In this document: piece by piece, positions 10,324-22,540 of the stretch
How the letters are laid out: every line of letters starts with the position of its first letter
Numbering within the stretch: position 1 is the first letter of the stretch
Assembly: GCA_007115705.1 (NCBI GenBank)
Contig: QXEO01000546.1
Location: 9,771,007 to 9,835,006 of the forward strand
Direction: 5' to 3'
DNA length: 64,000 nucleotides
DNA from: Dactylis glomerata
Lineage: Eukaryota > Streptophyta > Magnoliopsida > Poales > Poaceae
Translations under genes and position numbers: made by a program
Notes under the pieces: model-generated
Told to the model about the DNA's origin: nothing
The model's input: only the letters and a program-made list of their open reading frames with translations
Database searches by the model: none

Positions 10324-13300
10324 ATGAATTCGATGGCTTTTTCGCTTTTAGCCAACAGCAATTCAGAAGTCGATGAAAACCAGATATCGTTCGGAACCGT
10401 CGATTTTCAACCTCACCTGCCAAATTTTACTCCAATATTCGAGAGCATAGATCAAGACATGGACTTTACAATCGGAAGCCTAAACTTTCGCGTTGGATCT
10501 CTAGGCTCGATTCACCTTTCAGATCCTATCTCATCAGATCTGTCGGCAAGCGAAGTCAAGACAATTGCAATGTCAGAATCATCAGTGGGCTCTTCCAGCG
10601 AAGCAAACTCGCCGGTCAGTTTCGTAGCAACAGAAGTCGCAGAAGGGAAAATCGCAGAAGTCGATGAAAACATGGAAAATTTCGACTTAGGAGATCAACT
10701 CGAAGACCTCATGATCTGCCATGATGATACTTCAGGCAAGTCAACAGACACCTAGGAAACATGACTAGAGCTTCATGAGGATGATGATTCAATCTTCTCA
10801 AGCTTCAACAGCAAGTTCGATAAGCGATATCAAATACTCGCCATCGTAGGAGATAACTCAGAAGAACTCGACGAAAACAACAACCCAGTGCTCAACCCAG
10901 CAAATATAAATAGAGGAGCAAATCACTTAGCAGAAGGAGAAACTGCAGACTCCCTGGCAAGCAGAGAAAAAATCGACTATCAGTCCAAGAGTGGGGGATA
11001 ATCAAAACAGCCGTGGAACATGGCACGCCAATACTAGGAGATGCAAGCAAAAACAAGCTGTTAGGGTATCATTATGCCTTAAGACAGCATTCAAAGCAAT
11101 TAGCAAAGGAAAAAATTGAAATACAGAAAAGGAAAGAGTCAGCCATCGCAGCAAGCATAGCTTATCATAAAGTATGCAGTGATGCGTAATATACAAATAG
11201 CAAAAAGCATCGTCGACATGGATCAAGGTTTGAAAACCTCGAATACTCCGAAAGGCAAAGCCTCTCCAAAAATCTCGACTCGTCCTTCCTATCGGTCGAC
11301 GAGCAAGGTAATATCATACCGAAGACACCAGAAGCAGCACTCATGGTAGCACAAACATATCTATACACAACGCGGCCAAGTCTAGGAGACCCAAGAGAGC
11401 ATATGCATCGAGCCGCACTGCAAGGCCTAAGGATGGTAGGCAATAAACTGACAGCAAAAGAAGAGGAAGCACACCGCAACAAAGGAACGCATAAATCAAG
11501 ATCACCACGCCGTCACAATAGTCCTCGGCATAGAAGCGGAAACCGATGATCTAGGACACCATCACCTAGGCGACACAAAAGCCCAAAGCATGGAGGAACC
11601 CGAAGATCCAGCACCCCCACCAAAGCATATGATTATGAAGACGACGAAAAGGAGATGGGGGCGTCGTGCTTTACTCACAGGGTTCGCACCACGCCAGTAC
11701 CCAAGGGGTTCAAGTTACCTCATGATCAACAAAAGTACGATGGATCTCAGGAACCCCAATCATGGCTCTCAGATTACTTGCAAGCAGTGAAAATATTGGA
11801 AGGAACAAAGGAGACAATAATGCAAAGTTTGCAACTACACCTCAGCGGCGCAGCAAGGTCATGGCTGAGCAAATTAGAAAAAGAAACAATTGGAAGCTGG
11901 GAGGAACTCACGAAACAGTTCACGAGCAACTTCAAGTCAACATACAAGCGGCCAGCGTCAATAGAAGAAGTCAAGGCATGCGTACAGCAGCTTAACGAGA
12001 CAATAAGGTCGTATATCCAAAGGTGGAGTATTATTAAAAATTCCGCAGTCGAAGTTTCGGATGAAAGAGCAATAGACGCTTTCACGCTCGGGTTACAACG
12101 AGGAGACCTAGTCAAAGAAATGGGCAGAATCAAGACAAAGACAGTATCTGATCTAATGGACATAGCGAATAGATTTGCAGATGGCGAAGATGCGTGCAAC
12201 AACAAATGAACACGATCACAGGAAGACGACAGAGGAAACAGATACAGTGGCCAAAGGAGGAGATCCCGCAATTACGATAACTACGGTTCCCACAGCCAAG
12301 TAGCCGCAGGGTACAAAGATAATGGCTATCAAGGAAACGACCGCAGAAGCTCAGGATACCGCAGTTATGGAAAAGAAGATTACGGAAGCAGCAAAAAATT
12401 CCAGACAAAAGAATCCAGGGAGTACAACCCATCACCAGAGGATATGCTAAATGGACCGTGCCACATTCATTCCGCGTTCGTTGATGGAAAATGAGTGTCC
12501 AGACACGCGATGAAAGATTGCACGACGTTCTTGAAACTCTAAGAGGCAACAATGAGTAAACAAGCCAAAGCGAAGAGGCAAGGATACGAAGGAAACACAA
12601 GGAACACGCCTATAAGTCAACAAGGAAACAGTGGAGTTCCTCAGGATCAACAGCAGCCAAACCAGGGACGCGATAACGAAAGAGGATATATTGCCTCCAA
12701 AGGGCACATCACAGCAATGATACAGCCAGTGCCAAAGTCGAATAAGGAAGAAAAGAGCATAACTCGACAAGTCAACCTAGCAGTAACATCACCTCCAGCA
12801 ACAACGGAATATCTGCACTGGTCAGAATAACCCATAGAATTCAACAGGGATGATCACCCCATAACAGTACCTTGGCCGGGAAACGCGCCTCTGGTACTCA
12901 AAGCTCAAATTGGGGCATATGACGTCGACAGAGTATTTATGGATGCAGGAAGTGGAATAAATCTCATATATGCAAAAACTCTCCAAGCAATGCACATATC
13001 ACTAGAGTTCCTAAAACCAATAGACTGCTCCTTCCACAGAATCGTCCCAGGAAGTGCTAACTATCCACTAGGTCGAATATCACTAAATGTTTGCTTCGGG
13101 AATCGACAAAACTATAGAAGAGAGAAGCTCGACTTTGAAGTCATGGACTGGCCATCGCAATATCACGCGATCCTCGGGCGACCCGCATTTTCGCAATTCA
13201 TGGCAGTACCTCACTATACTTACCTGGTACTCAAAATGCCAGGACCCAACGGAATTATCATAGTAAAGGGAAGTTTCGAACTCTCGGATCTATGCGACAA

Positions 13301-13499
13301 GGAATTTCACAAGATGGCTCGAAATTTCGGCATGATGGCAAACTACGGAGAACCCAAAGACAAGGCAAAAAGCATGACTACACGAGTCGCACAACAACTC
13401 GAAGGGCACCCAACAGAGCCAGAGGTGAAGAAGCTGCGGGTGCAGCCATCAGATCCAAGAGAAGCAGCAGAAGACAAGGGAAAAACTTCGGCGACGTAG
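10324..13499 (+). pseudogene. gag-protease region of outer element, broken
   Basis: The first in-frame ATG is 10324; the inner copy starts 8 codons earlier at an ATG that is GTG here. The leader (to 10755) is acidic. The gag domain lies near 11655-12209 ('PQSWLSDYLQAVKILEG', 'RSYIQRWSIIKNSAVEVSD') and is preceded by an Arg/Ser-rich stretch. A Cys/His segment at about 12460-12530 has the spacing C-x2-H...H-x4-C. The aspartic protease follows with 'FMDAGSGINLIYA' (D-A-G-S) at about 12935-12975. Lesions include stops at 10753-10755, 12207-12209 and about 12493 (a TGA where the inner copy has CGA). No RT follows: after the stop at 13497-13499 only 75 bp remain before the inner element. The product would form particles and process gag if intact. 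Confidence 0.85.
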
Positions 13500-13574
13500 G
13501 CGGCAAGCGCACCAAAGTAGAGTAGAAAAGTAAGGCTATTACAAGCCATAAGTTATCCTAGGGCAATGCCCTCT

Positions 13575-13909
13575 TGACGAGGGGTTAACTCGGCAAATGT
13601 CCTAAACGAAGGACTTAGGATCGGGGAGATAGGGCGTCGGATGAACTCGAAGGTAAAGTTAGTCGAAACAGGTGTGTGTCGAAAGTAAACTTGGGTGTTC
13701 AACCTGGCTTGCTTTCAATCTGGCCTACACCGTCCCCTCCTGGCCCCTATATATAGGTGGCCAGGTCTCGAGGATCGGGTAGGGTCCGATATAGATTACA
13801 ATATCGACATACGATAAAGACTCGTATTCGACTATCATTACAATTGGGCCTATCTTAACGGGCCTCAGGGGTACTCAACATACGGGCTCTATTAACTATG
13901 CCCTTGTCA
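13575..13909 (-). repeat. 3' LTR of inner element
   Basis: 335 bp, TGACGAGG to CTTGTCA on plus, the reverse complement of the outer element's LTR type. TATA-like 'tatatata' at about 13748. Confidence 0.93.
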
Positions 13910-14890
13910 GTAGCCCCTGAGATTCTACCAGAATTGCAGATTCGGGTTGAATCTCTAATATTTATATCTTTGACTTGATCAATTCTTCGACTTCTTCTTA
14001 TCTTCAAATCTTCGACTTGGTCTTTCGACTTATTTTTTATGATAATATTTCGCAAGGGGTTTTGATGAACAAGCCTGACATCTCTGACGGATCAAGAGGT
14101 CAGTTAACTGCCGGAACAGATACTTGTCACCTACTTCAAATTCAATCCCCTTGGACTTGAATTCGGGATACCGGTCAAACCCATTCTTTTGCCGCATTTA
14201 GGACTTACAAAGAATGAATCCCAGTGATTCTCAGGGTACCCAGTGCGTCCACCAGGATTTTCTTCGCGTCGTAGACACGGATACATACCAGCAGAGCGCA
14301 TCCATGTGCGTATACCAGGCCACACATGACGGATCCCGGGGTCTTACCTTCGTGACAAGTCACGGCATTCGAGTTGCATTGCGATAACGTAACTCGAGAA
14401 TCTCATGTCGCAGTCAAATTTTGACTGAAAATATTCGGGTTTCTACAACCATAAAATTTGCTCCCGATGGGAGTAACAGTCCTGTACTTTCCCAACTTTA
14501 ATGCTTTACCAAGAAATATCGTCGGGTGCGCGCTCAGCGCTCCCGATGGGAGTAGCCCCCGAGGCTATAGTCGAAAAAGACTTTTTCGAGTATAGGCTCA
14601 AAATATAATGTGGTCCATCACACTTCAACTCGAGATACTTTCAATATCTCCCCTAAGGCTATAATCAAAAATCCTTCACATATAATCTTGTCTATAAATT
14701 TTGTACCTGTCGGCGCCATCCTTCTTTTTTCTTATATCAACTTCTTTATGACGTCAATGAACACGTCATTCTGTCTGAGTGCGAACCGTTTTATAGGAAA
14801 CATTGTAATTTTCATGATTTTTGACCGTTAGTGGGCTGCCGTTTCCGCTCTTTGCGCCACGTCTCAGCCCACGATCCTTCTCCCAGAAGT
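13910..14890. other. Non-coding region between 3' LTR and antisense promoter of inner element
   Basis: No coding sequence. It holds two 'ctcccgatgggagta' motifs (about 14461 and 14549), the second followed by 'gcccccgaggctatagtcg'. The same block occurs in the outer copy at 31540-31735, so it is a conserved part of the family. Confidence 0.5.
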
Positions 14891-14898
14891 TATATAAG
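14891..14898 (+). promoter_or_regulatory. TATA box of the antisense gene (inner copy)
   Basis: 'tatataag' about 110 bp before the ATG at 15008. The outer copy has 'ctttataagg' on minus at the matching place (about 31174-31183), so the element carries a separate internal promoter opposed to its LTR. Confidence 0.6.
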
Positions 14899-15007
14899 GG
14901 GCGTAGTGGGGGATTTACTGTTTACCAGCTCATTCCCTCCACCGCCTCCATTGCTAATCGCTGCTCCTCTTTCCGTTCGTGCATAGCCCCCGAGCGCGGT
15001 GCGATAG

Positions 15008-18000
15008 ATGCGCGTGAAGCACCTAACCACCAAGAACACCATGGCCAAGAACTCCTCTGCCATCAAGTTTGTGCGCTCTGCCATCACGCCGAAGGAGGTG
15101 GAGAAAGCCAGGGCAGATGGTCTCATCTCCGCCCAGGATTCCATCAAGTTTCCCAGTACTGAGCGAATCCCGGAGCCCCCGAGTGGTTATCGGGTAATGT
15201 TCCTCGCTTTCCTCCTCCGTGGTCTTTCCCTTCCTGCCCACGAGTTCCTTCGTGGGCTTCTCTTTGTTTATGGTGTGCAGCTTCACCAGCTCACACCTAA
15301 TTCTCTTCTGCACATTGCGTGTTTCGTGACTCTTTGCGAGTCATTCTTGGGCATTGAGCCCCACTTTCTTCTCTGGAGGTCAATCTTTCGGCTTCGCCCC
15401 AATGTTTCCTTGTCTAAAAAGCCTGAGTTGGGCGGAGCCGTTGTCTCTGTGCGCCTTGAAGCGCAGTACCTCGAGTTTTCCTTTGCTACATCTGTCCAGG
15501 GGTGGAGAACCAAATGGTTCTATATCAAAGATCGCAAAGCCTCCCCTGAAGACCAATATGGTTTAGCCCCTTTCGAAGCCTCCAAGGAAGTGAAGAAATT
15601 GGCTTCATGGGATGCGCTTCCTTCAGATGCGGAGATAGCACAAGTTCTTCCTCTTCTATCTCGCATTCAAGCTTTGAAAGGAGGCCAAGGAGGAGCTTTG
15701 TCGGGTATCCAACTCATGGCGTTCTTCATACAATGTTGAGTTCAACCCTTGCAGCACCGCCTCACCAAGTTCTGGAATTACTCTGGCTTGGAAGATCCTA
15801 CTCGCGTCTCTGAAGATTTGATAGAGAAAAAAGATGTCGACAAGCGAGTTAGGAGCCTTACCAAGCTCACCAAGGATCATGCGGTTGCTGACTTAACCGC
15901 TGACTACTTCGACTCCGTGCACCCTTTACCCGAGGTATGCATCTTTGTGCTCACTTGTTGTCGATTTTTGTTTGCTTCGACTTACGTTTGCCTTTGTACT
16001 CTGCTGACTTATTTTATATGCAGGGTCACCAATTCCTTGTTTCGTACCCTCCTCTTCCAGAGGCAGGGCCCCTTCCAGCTGATCTGGCCTCATTTGTATC
16101 TGAAGCCCCCGAGGCTGACGATAATCAGGACGGGGATGATGCCGAAGAGTCGGAAGAGGAAATGAGCTCGTCGACATCGTCTCCCTTCGTGCCTGCTGAA
16201 GATGCTGGTGTCGACAAGAAAAGGAAGTGAGTCAAAGAATTTGCTTCTTCGAGTTCTGCAGCGGCTGATAAAACCTCTGCTCCTGCAGAAGATGAGGAGT
16301 ACTTCGACCTCCTGGCATCGTAAGTGTTTTTTATTCGAGTTCTTCAGTTGCACTTCTTTTGCCTTGTTTCTATCGTGTTACACATAACTTTTTTGCTTCG
16401 TGTAGAGATGACGAAGAGCCGCCGAAAGCTGCTACAGCTATTCCTCCAATTCCCCCTGCAGTTCATGATGAGGCCCCTGCCCAAGTAATTGCGCCTAGGG
16501 TTACCAGGGCCTCTGTAAAGAAGGTTCCTGCACCCCGAAACCTCAAGCGCTTGAGGAAGGCCAAAGAACCCGATGCCTCTCTGGAAGCCCATGAATCCTC
16601 GGCTTCCCCCCATGATGTAAGCAATTTTCCCTTTTTTGTTTCCCTTGCATATACTTGTGCTTCTTACACGCTCTTTCTCTTCAGGCGTTATTGGAGAGAT
16701 TCGTCGCCTTGGGCACCGAATGTGCTGAGTACCTAAAGGTTGCGAAAGCTTCCGAAGGTGTGTTCTATATCCAGTCGTGGTTTTTCTTCCACGCTTATCT
16801 TTTGCTGTTTATCTGACTTCCTTTCTGCTTCCATTGCAGCTGCTCTAGCGACAGCCAATGCCCGAATCGCATCATTGGAGGCTGAGCTTAGTTCCTCGCA
16901 GAAGGCATATGATATTGCGGCCGCTGCCAAAGCAAGCGCTGAGAAGTCGCAAAAATCAGCGCTTGGTAAGGCGAAAAAGCTTTGGCCGATGCCAACAGGG
17001 AGCACGCTCAACGAGAGCAGGCCGTAATGGAGCGCCTTCACACAATGTCTACCTCTGCTGAAAGTAAGTGCTTCGTCTTGCCTTCTATTTCGATTTCTTG
17101 TTATGTTTGTTGATCTTCACCAATTCTTTCCTTTACTTCTTTCTTTTTGACTTCCTTTGCCGCGCAGGATTTACCAAGGTGTCTCCTTCATCTTTGCCAT
17201 CGGGCGATGATCCTTTGCTGACCGCGGTTAACCTACTCGAGGCAAACTGGATATCTATCCAGGAGACTTTTGAGTTGGTTAGCCGCGTTCTGTCGCGGTT
17301 GTTCGTCGGGTTGTGGCCGAAGAAGAAAGCAGAAGTCCCGAAGGATAACTTGGAGAATCTTGCCAAGTCCTTCGATACAGTTGAGGACCTGATCCTCCAG
17401 CTGAAGGGGCTCTTTCTTAAGCGTGGCGCTGAGGGTGCCATTGCGCTTTCTTTTCCTCATGGCGCGGACTTCGACTGGGAGAAGGTGAGCTCTCCCCATG
17501 GCCGCACCCGCGATGAGATGAAGGTTTTCATCGAGAAGGCGAAGAAGTTAGCGCCTGCACTGGCGGCGATTATTTCTCCTTCTGCGGCCTCCGCGGCATC
17601 TACTACACCGGCTCCAACGATGGAAGATCCTATACCTCCGTCGACTTCTGGCGACGGATTTGCCATGCCCTCTTCTGCCACGGAGCAAAATGCTGAGGTG
17701 GCGTAGACTTCGGCTCCTCTGCAGCTTTCAATTTCTTCTTTTGAATGTACCAATCTTGCGTGCAACCCGAGAACTTTTAGCCAAAGTGTTTTGCACTTGT
17801 GTAAATATATTTTCTTCATATGAAATCTTGTGCTGCCTCTCTGAAATGTTTATTCTCTATTTTCTTTTGACTTCCAGTCGATGCATACCAACGATCCCTT
17901 GACTGGCGGGCCTGCTCATTCTGCTGCCCGTACATTCGACTTGATGATTTTGCCGCCCCCTAGTCAATGCAGTCAATGCGCAGAGTACTCTTTAAGGATT

Positions 18001-18814
18001 TCTGATCTTGAAACTCGCTTGACTTTGGCCAAATGTCAAGCTCAGATGTCATTTGACAAAGCCAGCAAGACTTCTGATTTGACGAAGCAGGTATCTATTC
18101 TTAATGATAAGGTGTCCAGTTTGACAGCAAAAATTTTGCATCACGAGGAATGCAATTCTTTTCTCCTTGGCATTATCGAATCCGCCTGCGAGATGTTGTG
18201 ATGTAAGTTTCCCTTCGACTTATCTTTTCTCTCTTTTTGCTCCACTGCTGTTTTTATGATATCCTCTTGCCCTCGCAGGCACTTGTTTAGATTTTGCTGC
18301 TGAAGATCGTCGGGTTACCGAGCGAAGTGCGGCCCTAGAAAAAATGTCCGTAGGTGTTGAAAACTTGTGGTCTGATCCTCGACGCCGGAGTGCTGTTGTA
18401 TTGCTTCAGGATCGTGCCCAGCACGTTGGTGAAGCGGTGGATGGCTGCAGAAGATCCCTCGTAACTATGCACTCTGTTATGCTACCTCGCAATCCTCTAC
18501 CTGCGACTTTCCCACTTCTCCTTGATACTTTTAGATCCAGCCAGCGAATTCATCGGTTGATAGAACTGAACTTAGTGGCAGGTGCCAATTTTGATCTTGG
18601 GTGGATACGCAAGTGGAAACCAAGACTCAATTATAGTTCTATGTCACTGAGCTACCCTCCAGGTGGAGCTGGCCTTCGAGTACACTTGGAGAGTACCCTG
18701 CAGCCTGCCCGACGAATTATAGCCAGGCTGTTGCAAGAAGATGCCACGTTTTTCCACGAGTTTCACTATTTAGACCCTTTGGGTGTAGATGATTCTAACA
18801 ACCCGATGTTGTAA
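15008..18814 (+). pseudogene. Antisense multi-exon gene, 'putative gypsy-type transposon' family (inner copy)
   Basis: Starts at ATG 15008. Exon 1 to about 15934 encodes the conserved domain: 'PSGYRVMFLAFLLRGL', 'GVQLHQLTPNS', 'SVQGWRTKWFYIKD'. Its frame continues past one stop (TGA 15737-15739; the outer copy has Arg). Likely introns: 15935-16023, 16320-16405, 16617-16684 and later ones, each GT..AG. Exon 2 is acidic/Ser-rich with a basic 'DKKRK' and a second stop (16228-16230). Around 16850-17000 lies an Ala-rich predicted coiled coil. The exon from 17168 ('ANWISIQETFELVSRVL') reaches TAG 17704-17706, shared with the outer copy, so that is either a true end or intron sequence. Further frames (17881-18201, 18344-18814) end with 'RIHRLIELNLVAGANF' and TAA 18812-18814. 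It converges on gag-PR with about 290 bp between. Function unknown; the family resembles PF04195. Confidence 0.75.
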
Positions 18815-19106
18815 CATATTTTTGTATGTGTGCAACGCGAGAGTGCTTTATTTCGCGACTTTTATGGCGATTTTTTTTCTCAGAGCGTTATTGTATGACT
18901 CGTGCGTTTGCCGCATTTTCTCTTTGAAAGACTCGTAAACTCGAATGTGAGGAACGTTTCGTCTTCATTATACTTGTAATGTAAGATACATGGGGTGACC
19001 CAAGAGATCCAGTCTGTGACCTGTGTTCTGGATCTAGAGGGCATTGCCCCTGGTATAACTCGTGGCTTTTACAGCCTTACTGTTCTATTTTATCATCTGT
19101 TGATGT

Positions 19107-22100
19107 TTATGCCGTCGTGGCTTTCCCTTCTTCTCCTGTGTCTTTGTCTTCTCCTGATGTTCCTACTCGTGGTTTCTTCGTTTCGGGCTCCGCAATGCGT
19201 CCTTCGAGTAGCTTGACGCCCTCTGTAGTTGTGCTTTTTGCCTTCTCTGCATAGTTGGCTATCGTGCCAAAGTTTTGTGCCATCTTGTGGAACTCCCTGT
19301 CGCAGAGATCTGAAACTTTGAAACTTCCTTTTACTGTAATTACTCCTCTTGGTCCTGGCATTTTGAGTACCAGATATGTATAATGAGGGACTGCCATGAA
19401 TCGCGAAAACGTGGGTCGTCCGAGGATCGCGTGATATTGAGATGGCCAATCCATGACTTCAAAATCTAACTTTTCTCTTCTATAGTTTTGTCGGTTGCCG
19501 AAGCAAACGTTAAGTGCTATTCGACCCAGTGGGTAATTGGCACTTCCTGGCACGATCCCATGGAAGGAACAATCTGTTGGCTTCAGGAACTCTAGTGATA
19601 TATGCATTGCTCGAAGTGTTTTTGCGTATATCAGGTTAATTCCACTCCCTGCGTCCATGAATATTCTGTCGACATCATATGCGCCAATTTGAGCTTTGAG
19701 TACCAAAGGCGCGTTTCCCGGCCGAGGTACTATTATAGGGTGGTCTTCCCTGTTGAACTCGATTGGTTGTTCTGACCAGTGCAGATACTCCGTTGTGGCT
19801 GGAGGTGAGATGACTGCTAGGTTGACTTGTCGAGTTATACTCTTCTCTTCTTTGTTCGACTTGGGCACAGGTTGTATCATTGCTGTGATGTGTCCTTTTG
19901 ATGGAACGTACCCTTCGTCGTCGTCGTGTCCCTGGTTTTGCTGGTCTTGTCCTTGAGGAGCTCCGTTGTTTCCTTGTTGTTTTGTTGAAGGATTGCTGCT
20001 TCCTTCAAATCCTTGTCGCCTTGCTTCAATTTGCTTGTTTAGTGTTGCCTCTTGTAATTTTAAGAATGTTGTGCAATCTTTCATTGCGTGCCTTGATACT
20101 CGCTTCCCATCGACGAACGCTGAGTGTATATGACAAGGTCCGTTGAGCATGTCTTCTGGTGAAGGGTTGTATTCTCTGGATTCTCTTGCGGGGAATTTTT
20201 TATAGTCCTCTTTTCCGTAGCTTCGATATCCTGAACTTCTTCGATCGCTTCCTTGGTAACTGTTGTCTTTGTATCCTGCGGCGACTTGGCTATGTGGGCC
20301 GTAGTTGTCGTAATTTCTGGACCGTCTCCTTTGACTTCCATATCTATTTCTTCTATCATCTTCTGGGGATCGCGTCCGTTTGTTGTTGCATGCGTCTTCT
20401 CCATCTGCAAATCTGTTTGCTACATCCATGAGGTCTGACACTGTTTTCGGCTTGATTCTGCCCATCTCTTCGACTAGGTCTCTTCGCCTTAATCCAATGA
20501 TGAACACATCTATTGCTCTTTCGTCTGAAACTTCGACTGCTGAATTTTTGATAAGACTCCATCTTTGGATGTATGCCCGCAGTGTTTCGTCGCGTTGTTA
20601 CACACACGCTTTGACTTCTTCTATTGATGCTGGCCGCTTATATGTCGATCTAAAGTTGCTTGTGAATTGCTTTGTGAGGTCTTCCCAGCTTCTAATAGTT
20701 TCTTTCTCTAGTTTGTCAACCATGACCTTGCTGCGCCGGTGAGGTGTAGCTGCAAACTTTGCATTGCTGTTTCTTTGGTTCCTCCTAGTATTTGTACTGC
20801 TTGTAGATAATCCAATAGCCATGATTGTGGTTCTTGTGATCCGTCGTATTTTTGCTGATCATGAGGTAACTTGAATCCCTTGGGAACTGGAGTAGTGCGA
20901 ACCCTTCGGGTAAAGCACGATGCCCCCATCTCGTTTTTGTCGTCTTCATAGTCGCGTTTTTCGTTTGGGGATCGCGATCTTCGAGTTCCACCGTGCTGTT
21001 TTGGTGACGGCGATCGAGATCGGTGCTTGCTGCTTCTGCGCCTAGGACTATTGTGACGGCGAGGTGACCTTGCTTTATGCACTTCCTTGTGATGATATGT
21101 TTCTTCTCCTTTTGCTGATAGCTTGTGGCCCACCATGTTGAGTCCGTTCAATGCTGCTCTATGCATATGTTCTCTAGGATCTCCTGGACTTGGTCGAGTT
21201 GTAAGCAGATATGCTTGCGCTGCTACTAATGCTGCTTCAGGGGTTTTTGGTAGGATATTCCTCTGCTCGTCGACTGATAAGAAGGACGAGTCGAGGTTTT
21301 TGGAGATACTTTGCTTGTCGGAGTACTCGAGGTTGTCGTACCTTGAGCCGTGTCGACGATTTTTCCTTGCGTTACTATATGATGCGTCGCTTCGTGCTTT
21401 ACGAGCAGCTTCGCTAGCTGCAATGGCTGAATCTTTTCTTCTTTGTATCTCTATTTTCTCCTTTGCTAATTGCTTGGCCTGCTGCCTTAGGGCGTAATGA
21501 TACCCCAAAAGCATATCTTTGCTGGAATTTTATGGTATTGGCGTGCTGTGTTCTACGGCTTCTCTTATTATCCTCCATTCGTCGACTGATAGTCAAATTT
21601 TTTCCCTGGTTGTGAGGGATTCTGGTGTTTGCCCTTCTGCTAGGTGATTTGCTCCTCTGTCGATATTTGCTGGGTTTAGCACTGGATTGTCGTTTTCGTC
21701 GAATTCTTCTGAGTTATCTCCTATGATGGCTAGCACCTGGCATTGTTTGCCGATGTTACCCTTGAAGCTTGAGAAGATCGAGTTACTATCCTCAGAAAGC
21801 TCTAGTCCTGTCTTCCATGTATCTGTTGACTTGTCCAAAACATCGTCAAGGCAGATCATGAGATCGTCGAGTTGGACTCCTGCGTCGAAGTTTTCCTTCT
21901 CTTTGTTGTCTTCTGCGATCTTTCCTTTTTGCAATTCTTCTAGGCTGACCAGCGGGTTTACCTCACTGGAAGAGCCTTCAGAATATTCCATCATTACTAT
22001 TGTTTCGGGCTCACTTGCCAACGGATCTTGTTTCGTCGGATCTGAAAGGCGAGATGAACCCGATGGCCCGATGAGGATGCTTAAACTTCTGATTGTCAAC

Positions 22101-22192
22101 TCTATCTCTTGATTTTCGTCGACTTCTGTACTGCTGTTGGCTAAAAGCGAAAAAGCCGTCGAATTCATGATTCCAACGCCCAAAGTCTCCAT
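19107..22192 (-). pseudogene. gag-protease region of inner element, lightly broken
   Basis: Starts at ATG 22192 immediately after the primer-binding site. An acidic leader runs to a stop at 21593-21595, then a long frame 21514-20708 with an Arg/Ser/Lys-rich stretch ('RSRSPSPKQHGGTRRSRSP') and the gag start ('PQSWLLDYLQAVQILGG'). A frameshift near 20710 and a stop near 20597 precede a 466-codon frame 20507-19107. That frame holds the end of gag, the noncanonical Cys/His segment (GPCHIH ... RHAMKDC) and the protease with 'FMDAGSGINLIYA' and 'YHAILGRPTF'. It closely matches the outer copy but carries different lesions, so both descend from a functional gag-PR source. No pol domains follow. Confidence 0.87.
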
Positions 22193-22205
22193 GGTCGGCG
22201 CCAAT

Positions 22206-22540
22206 TGACGAGGGGTTAACTCGGCAAATGTCCTAAACGAAGGACTTAGGATCGGGGAGATAGGGCGTCGGATGAACTCGAAGGTAAAGTTAGTCGAAAT
22301 AGGTGTGTGTCGAAAGTAAACTTGGGTGTTCAACCTGGCTTGCTTTCGATCTGGCCTACACCGTCCCCTCCTGGCCCCAATATATAGGTGGCCAGGTCTC
22401 GAGGATCGGGTAGGGTCCGATATAGATTACAATATCGACATACGGTAAAGACTCGTATTCGACTATCATTACAATTGGGCCTAGCTTAACGGGCCTCAGG
22501 GGTACTCAACATACGGGCTCTATTAACTATGCCCTTGTCA
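22206..22540 (-). repeat. 5' LTR of inner element
   Basis: 335 bp, same ends as 13575-13909. The primer-binding site (complement of ggtcggcgccaa) abuts it at 22193-22205. Confidence 0.93.

Larger units (their letters stand above)
13575..22540 (-). mobile_element. Inner LTR retrotransposon of the same family, inserted in reverse orientation
   Basis: 8966 bp, bounded by two 335-bp LTRs and a perfect 5-bp duplication CCTCT (13570-13574 and 22541-22545). The LTRs differ at 5 of 335 positions (about 1.5%), so it is younger than its host element. Layout on minus: 5' LTR 22540-22206, primer-binding site, gag-protease 22192-19107, 3' LTR 13909-13575. The antisense gene runs on plus from 15008 to 18814. 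No RT or integrase is present. Confidence 0.93.

Noticed and set aside
15008..15739. 243-codon frame with a conserved domain, possible host gene
   Set aside because: It lies inside a TSD-bounded LTR element and recurs in the second copy, so it belongs to the element.
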